This document shows, in pieces, positions 60,533 through 64,000 of a stretch of 64,000 nt of DNA. The position numbers and the translations under genes were made by a program. The DNA comes from an uncultured Eubacterium sp. (GTDB taxonomy: Bacteria; Bacillota; Clostridia; Lachnospirales; Lachnospiraceae). Numbering within the stretch: the first letter of the stretch is position 1; each line of letters opens with the position of its first letter. Below the pieces are notes generated by a model. That model saw only the letters and a program-made list of their open reading frames with translations, had not been told where the DNA came from and did no database searches. The DNA lies in the NCBI GenBank assembly GCA_910586225.1, contig CAJUIL010000014.1, forward strand, positions 1-64,000, given 5' to 3'.

Positions 60533-61879
60533 TCATGCGCCTTCATAGACAAATTTATACTGACACCCATCTCTGTAGCCGTAGCCGTACGGCAACTGCA
60601 CCCCTATTTCATCTTTAATATATTGGCTTACGAAATCCAAATCATTTACCTGAAGGATTGAATCAACATCCAAATGTTTGTAAAGCTCATTACGAGTCGC
60701 CTGCACCAGCTGCTCTCCTTCATAGACCAACTCCCATTCAGTTACATCATTGACTGCGGTGGATACAAGCTTCCCGTTCTCCCCGTATGTATAACTGCGT
60801 ACCCATTCATCAGTTTCGTTAAGATTCTCAAAAACAGTTTCTTCCGCCACCTGTCCGTTTGCATCATAAGAAATAATCACCGAAGCCCTTATATCCCCGT
60901 CACTTATTTCCTTAATGGACCACGGTCGTCCCTCCTCGTCGTATTCGTATTCATATTCGGTTTCGTAATAATTATTACTACTGCTCCTACTCTTAAACAC
61001 TTGATTTCCATATTCATCATACTGATAATTATAAATTAACGCCTCATCTGCAATAGATAAAATCTGTCCATCTTCGCTGAATGAAACGGTTTCCCGACAA
61101 AACCTATCATTGCCTGACGAAGGAATGATTTCTGCTGTATCATCCCCATAGACAACGTCATAAATATCGTGATAGCCCTCATCATAGCTACCCTCTGCAG
61201 CGCTCACCAGCCGATTCTCATGATCATATGAATACGATTGACCCCATGATCCATCCACATTCCAGCTCTTTAAAAGACTCTCGTTTGTATGAACCGTAAT
61301 ACCCTTAAAGTGATCTAAATGACTAATCCCGCTGTCAAAGCCTGGCTCATTCTTTAAATAAGCAAGCAAGTTAAAGCCTTTCACCTTATTTCCCGCTTCA
61401 TCAGTCAGATATTCATATTGTAACTCACTTATTACCTGACCAGACTTATCCACTAACACCCTTTTTATCAAATCCAGATCCTTATCATAATAATACGTTC
61501 TAGGTTCGCCTGTTTCTTCGTCATTCACGATCCCCATCCATTCTATCTGCTGTAAAAGACCGTGCACCTTTTCTTCCCCTTCCTGTGCTGTATCCGAACC
61601 ATCAGATATTCCTTGCCCGTCTGATCCCGTTGTCTGGTCCTGTATATTTGTTTCATCTGGTACACTTGGCTCATCCTGCACTGTCGTATTATCCGATACT
61701 GCCGTATCATCCTGCACCGCCGTATCATCCGGTACCGTTGTCGTATTATCCTCCTCAAATTCGTTCTGTGAAACAACCGTATCCTGCGAAACCTGTTTTG
61801 GCTTCCCACAGCCTGACAAGAGAAACATTCCGCTAAGTGCCGCTACAGATAAAAAATAAATAAAATTTTTCCTTTTCAT
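60533..61879 (-). CDS. YD-repeat-like lipoprotein
   Basis: A 448-residue lipoprotein with lipobox FLLSGC. A D/T/V-rich linker (about residues 40-100, short repeats of the DDTAV type) is followed by a domain with RHS/YD-like repeats (WGQSYSYDHENRLVSAAEGS, YNYQYDEYGNQVFKSRS, YEYEYDEEGRPWSIKEISDG, YTYGENGKLVSTAVN). YD repeats form beta-sheet shells or bind carbohydrate; here they are few, as in small secreted YD proteins. It is the first of two lipoprotein genes. The linker DNA repeats may vary in number. Confidence 0.78.
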   Translation of the reverse strand: MKRKNFIYFLSVAALSGMFLLSGCGKPKQVSQDTVVSQNEFEEDNTTTVPDDTAVQDDTAVSDNTTVQDEPSVPDETNIQDQTTGSDGQGISDGSDTAQEGEEKVHGLLQQIEWMGIVNDEETGEPRTYYYDKDLDLIKRVLVDKSGQVISELQYEYLTDEAGNKVKGFNLLAYLKNEPGFDSGISHLDHFKGITVHTNESLLKSWNVDGSWGQSYSYDHENRLVSAAEGSYDEGYHDIYDVVYGDDTAEIIPSSGNDRFCRETVSFSEDGQILSIADEALIYNYQYDEYGNQVFKSRSSSNNYYETEYEYEYDEEGRPWSIKEISDGDIRASVIISYDANGQVAEETVFENLNETDEWVRSYTYGENGKLVSTAVNDVTEWELVYEGEQLVQATRNELYKHLDVDSILQVNDLDFVSQYIKDEIGVQLPYGYGYRDGCQYKFVYEGA

Positions 61880-62229
61880 AATTAAGATCCCCTATTCTAC
61901 TCCTATGTAAAACTGCTGAGCTACAACTTTCTAAATACTATTTTTGAACGAAAACTTTCTAAATCCAAAAAACAAGCACACCTCCTTTTCAGCATTTCAC
62001 GATACATACAATATCCGAAAAAATTTTATGAAGTACGACTAACTGTGATATCGTTAACTTCATTCTACCCCCCCCCACAAACTATTTGTCAATAGAAATT
62101 TGCAAAACTCCCAAAACAAAAATGTGCCGCTCTCATTGACAAAGTACACTTGATGTACTAACATAAATAGTACATTTTGCAGGCTCAATCTCAACACAAA
62201 GCGAAAATTTCCAATACGTTCTAGTGAAA

Positions 62230-62362
62230 TGGGAATGCTGATATATCTTTTAAAACAAGTGGAGAAAAAACGCCTAATGCTGTAGCAAATTTTTTTAAGG
62301 TTACAAAGTCTATGGCTACAAATATGGCAACTTCTTTACTTCACAAAGGATATATTTACTGA
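62230..62362 (+). pseudogene. MarR-type HTH fragment
   Basis: One frame reads KTSGEKTPNAVANFFKVTKS and then MATNMATSLLHKGYI, resembling the recognition helix and wing start of MarR regulators, and then stops. It has no start codon and no remaining wing. It directly adjoins, in another frame, the NmrA-like fragment, so a deletion joined them. The stretch 61880-62229 has no gene. Confidence 0.5.
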
Positions 62363-63059
62363 TCATAAAACGTTTCCTAATGCTTTAAAAGATATTGACC
62401 GGGTATTTATCATGCGACCTCCCCACTTGGGAAATCCAGAAGATCTGAAGCCTTTTATTGACGTTTTGAGAGAAGGTGGCAAGATAAGGCTTGTCGGTTT
62501 CTTATCCTTGATAGGAGTTGAAAATAACCCATTCCCTCCGCATCATAAAATCGAGAAATATATTGAATATGCCAGTCTTCCATATTGTCATATTCGCCCC
62601 AGCTTTTTTATGCAGAACATCAGCGGTGTACACGCTATTGAAATTAAGCATTTTAATAAGATCGTCGTTCCTGTAAAAAAATCGTTAACCAGTTTTATAG
62701 ACGCAGAGGATGTTGGAGAAATTACAGCCAAAGTCTTATGTGAGCCGGAATTACATCAGGGTAAAACTTATTCTATAACAGGCGCAGAAGCAATCGACTA
62801 CTGGCAGGTAGCTAAAATCTTGTCAAAAGAATTAGAGAGAGAAATCATATATACGAATCCTGATCCATCATTTGCAAAAAAGTACTGGTTAAAGATCAGA
62901 GGTTTGGATCAAGATTATTGTACGGTTATGGGAATGCTCTATATGATGACACGTTTAGGAACGGCAAAGAAAGTCACTCCTGTTTTTGAACAGGTTATGG
63001 GAAAAAAACCTCGGACATTTCAGCAGTTTGTTAAAAAAAATTTAGCATTTTGGCAATAG
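62340..63059 (+). pseudogene. NmrA/SDR-type protein lacking its NAD-binding N-terminus
   Basis: The open frame includes FPNALKDIDRVFIMRPPHLG, a break of family-like sequence, then IRPSFFMQNISGVHAIEIKH, DAEDVGEITAKVLCEPELHQ and GKTYSITGAEAIDYWQVAKI. This is the NmrA/azoreductase-like SDR type. The Gly-rich NAD(P)-binding motif and first 60 residues are missing. An internal ATG at 62412 gives 215 codons with no clear ribosome binding site. Confidence 0.65.
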
Positions 63060-63287
63060 AAAGTAAGCGGGAGAAAATGACTATTACATTTTCATATTTG
63101 CAGCAAGGTATTATGGCATTTTACAATTAGAAAGGAAAACGTATTAGAGCCAATGATGAGTCACTTGTATGCCACTTCTGTTATGCTTCACTTCTGCTCG
63201 TGATAGTGAAGCTGCTTATGAAACTGTTAAAGTATCAATCATGTTCATTCACATTTTTTGAAACAGCTCGTTTTATACAGAAAAATA

Positions 63288-63325
63288 AAGTGTGCAGTTA
63301 GATTTGCTGTATTTCTAACTTACAC
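63288..63325. repeat. Hairpin in the gap before the right-edge gene
   Basis: GTTAGA/TCTAAC with outer TGTG/CACA arms gives a stem of about 11 pairs. It is the only structure seen in 63060-63467, which otherwise holds no supported gene. Confidence 0.35.
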
Positions 63326-63467
63326 ACTTATTTTACACTCCCAACAAGATATTGACCCATTGCTCCCCCAATCAAGGAAAGGGACTTTGTTCAATCCTGC
63401 AAGCATTCCGCACGCAATAGAATATTCTGTATATTTTGTGATAGTTACTCTGAATGTTAAATATTAT

Positions 63468-64000
63468 CTACATACTTTCGATCAACTCATCCAATTTTTT
63501 CAGCAACAGTTCATCCGGCTCCTGGTGGTGAATAAAGGAGCTGTCCATCCCATTCCTCCTCAGCCTGTCAATCCATTGCAGCGCTGCCTCTCGGCTAATG
63601 TTTTGCTCCAACATACCATAATAAATATATGCCAGTTCATTTGATACATTTGTATTAAAGACCGCCGGGTCATCGGAATTGATGCAGACAATTACATTCT
63701 GGACATCGTTTATCTGATTCATTTGGTATAACTGGTTTTCCTCCACCACATCCAAACCAGCAATCGCTGTATTGGAAGAGGGATTTACTTCTATAATAAT
63801 ACCTTTTCTCCCCAGCTTTTTCTTCAATATTTTCTGCAGCTCCTCTACAATCAGCAAATCCTGTTCTGTGATTTCATAATGAATGGGCCTTTCCATCTCT
63901 TTCACAAATTGTATACAGTGTCTAGCTGCTGCCAGCAGCGCAGAATCCCAGTGAATTTTCTTTCCTGCACATACCTTGCTGCAAAATTCCTTTTTTACCC
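63468..64000 (-). CDS. C-terminal part of an adenosine-deaminase-like protein (runs off the right edge)
   Basis: The minus-strand frame is open from the right edge to 63468, so the start is outside the window; at least 177 residues are visible. KGIIIEVNPSSNTAIAGL and VQNVIVCINSDDPAVFNTNV match the late motifs of the ADA-like metal-dependent hydrolases, where the first Asp of the SDDP box binds the metal. SREAALQWIDRLRRNGMDSS follows. The first metal-binding His residues and the catalytic Glu should lie upstream. Candidate functions are deamination of adenosine or a related base. The full length and neighbours are unknown. Confidence 0.7.
   Translation of the reverse strand, partial: VKKEFCSKVCAGKKIHWDSALLAAARHCIQFVKEMERPIHYEITEQDLLIVEELQKILKKKLGRKGIIIEVNPSSNTAIAGLDVVEENQLYQMNQINDVQNVIVCINSDDPAVFNTNVSNELAYIYYGMLEQNISREAALQWIDRLRRNGMDSSFIHHQEPDELLLKKLDELIESM

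Overview
The window looks like chromosomal DNA of an anaerobic Firmicute of the class Clostridia, most likely a Lachnospiraceae-type gut bacterium. The evidence is a butyryl-CoA gene set (thl, hbd, bcd, etfB, etfA), strong AGGAGG-type ribosome binding sites, a FeoAB system, a cobalamin riboswitch, secreted proteins with choline-binding-type repeats, and many PD-(D/E)XK and AAA-ATPase-like nuclease genes. Genus cannot be settled by eye. Three tRNA-Leu genes are present: CAG (cut by the left edge), UAA and CAA.

Region by region. 1-5 kb: two tRNA-Leu genes, a Rpn-type nuclease/transposase, decayed fragments (including a J-domain remnant), an XRE regulator, a secreted cell-wall-repeat transglutaminase, a hairpin (MITE-like) repeat, and a MerR regulator whose sensor domain has been deleted. 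5-10.7 kb: the thl-hbd-bcd-etfB-etfA operon, without crt. 11-20.3 kb: a SleB-type cell-wall hydrolase, a degenerate HD-GYP protein behind a long structured leader, then csoR-copA-greA-transglutaminase-AAA/nuclease on the minus strand. 20.4-24.3 kb: a heterodimeric ABC exporter preceded by a leader that looks like transcription attenuation. 24.4-26.8 kb: a small-protein locus and a marR-MATE operon. 27-29 kb: an ECF S component and a DUF4430 lipoprotein under a cobalamin riboswitch, then an HPr-like protein lacking the usual Ser46. 29.5-36.8 kb: feoAB, a GntR/ABC module, two DUF4230 proteins and a polysaccharide deacetylase. 36.8-41.3 kb: RecQ, tRNA-Leu(CAA), YbaK and two signal peptidases. 41.3-43.6 kb: an IS607-type element with tnpB whose tnpA is split by remnants of a DDE transposase. 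43.6-48.4 kb: a TRIC-family channel, an RpiR fragment, an AAA fragment, an amidase and an M56 (BlaR1-like) protease. 49-52.4 kb: decayed DNA with a transposase fragment, a frameshifted PemK/MazF toxin and its antitoxin between diverged repeats, MgtC, and a chimeric ABC pseudogene made of several gene pieces. 52.4-55.6 kb: a ydjI-ydjG-ydjH-like envelope-stress set without pspA. 55.7-64 kb: small decayed genes, FliB, a second copy of the small-protein family, two lipoproteins, a MarR/NmrA deletion fusion, and the C-terminal part of an adenosine-deaminase-like protein that runs off the right edge.

The strongest leads for something under-described are the riboswitch-controlled DUF4430 lipoprotein plus ECF S component, the attenuator with leader peptide ahead of the ABC exporter, the paired small-protein loci that share an in-frame TAG layout, and the nested IS607/DDE element. 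Much of the rest is an unusually clear record of gene decay by in-frame deletion and single-base frameshift. No CRISPR array was seen.
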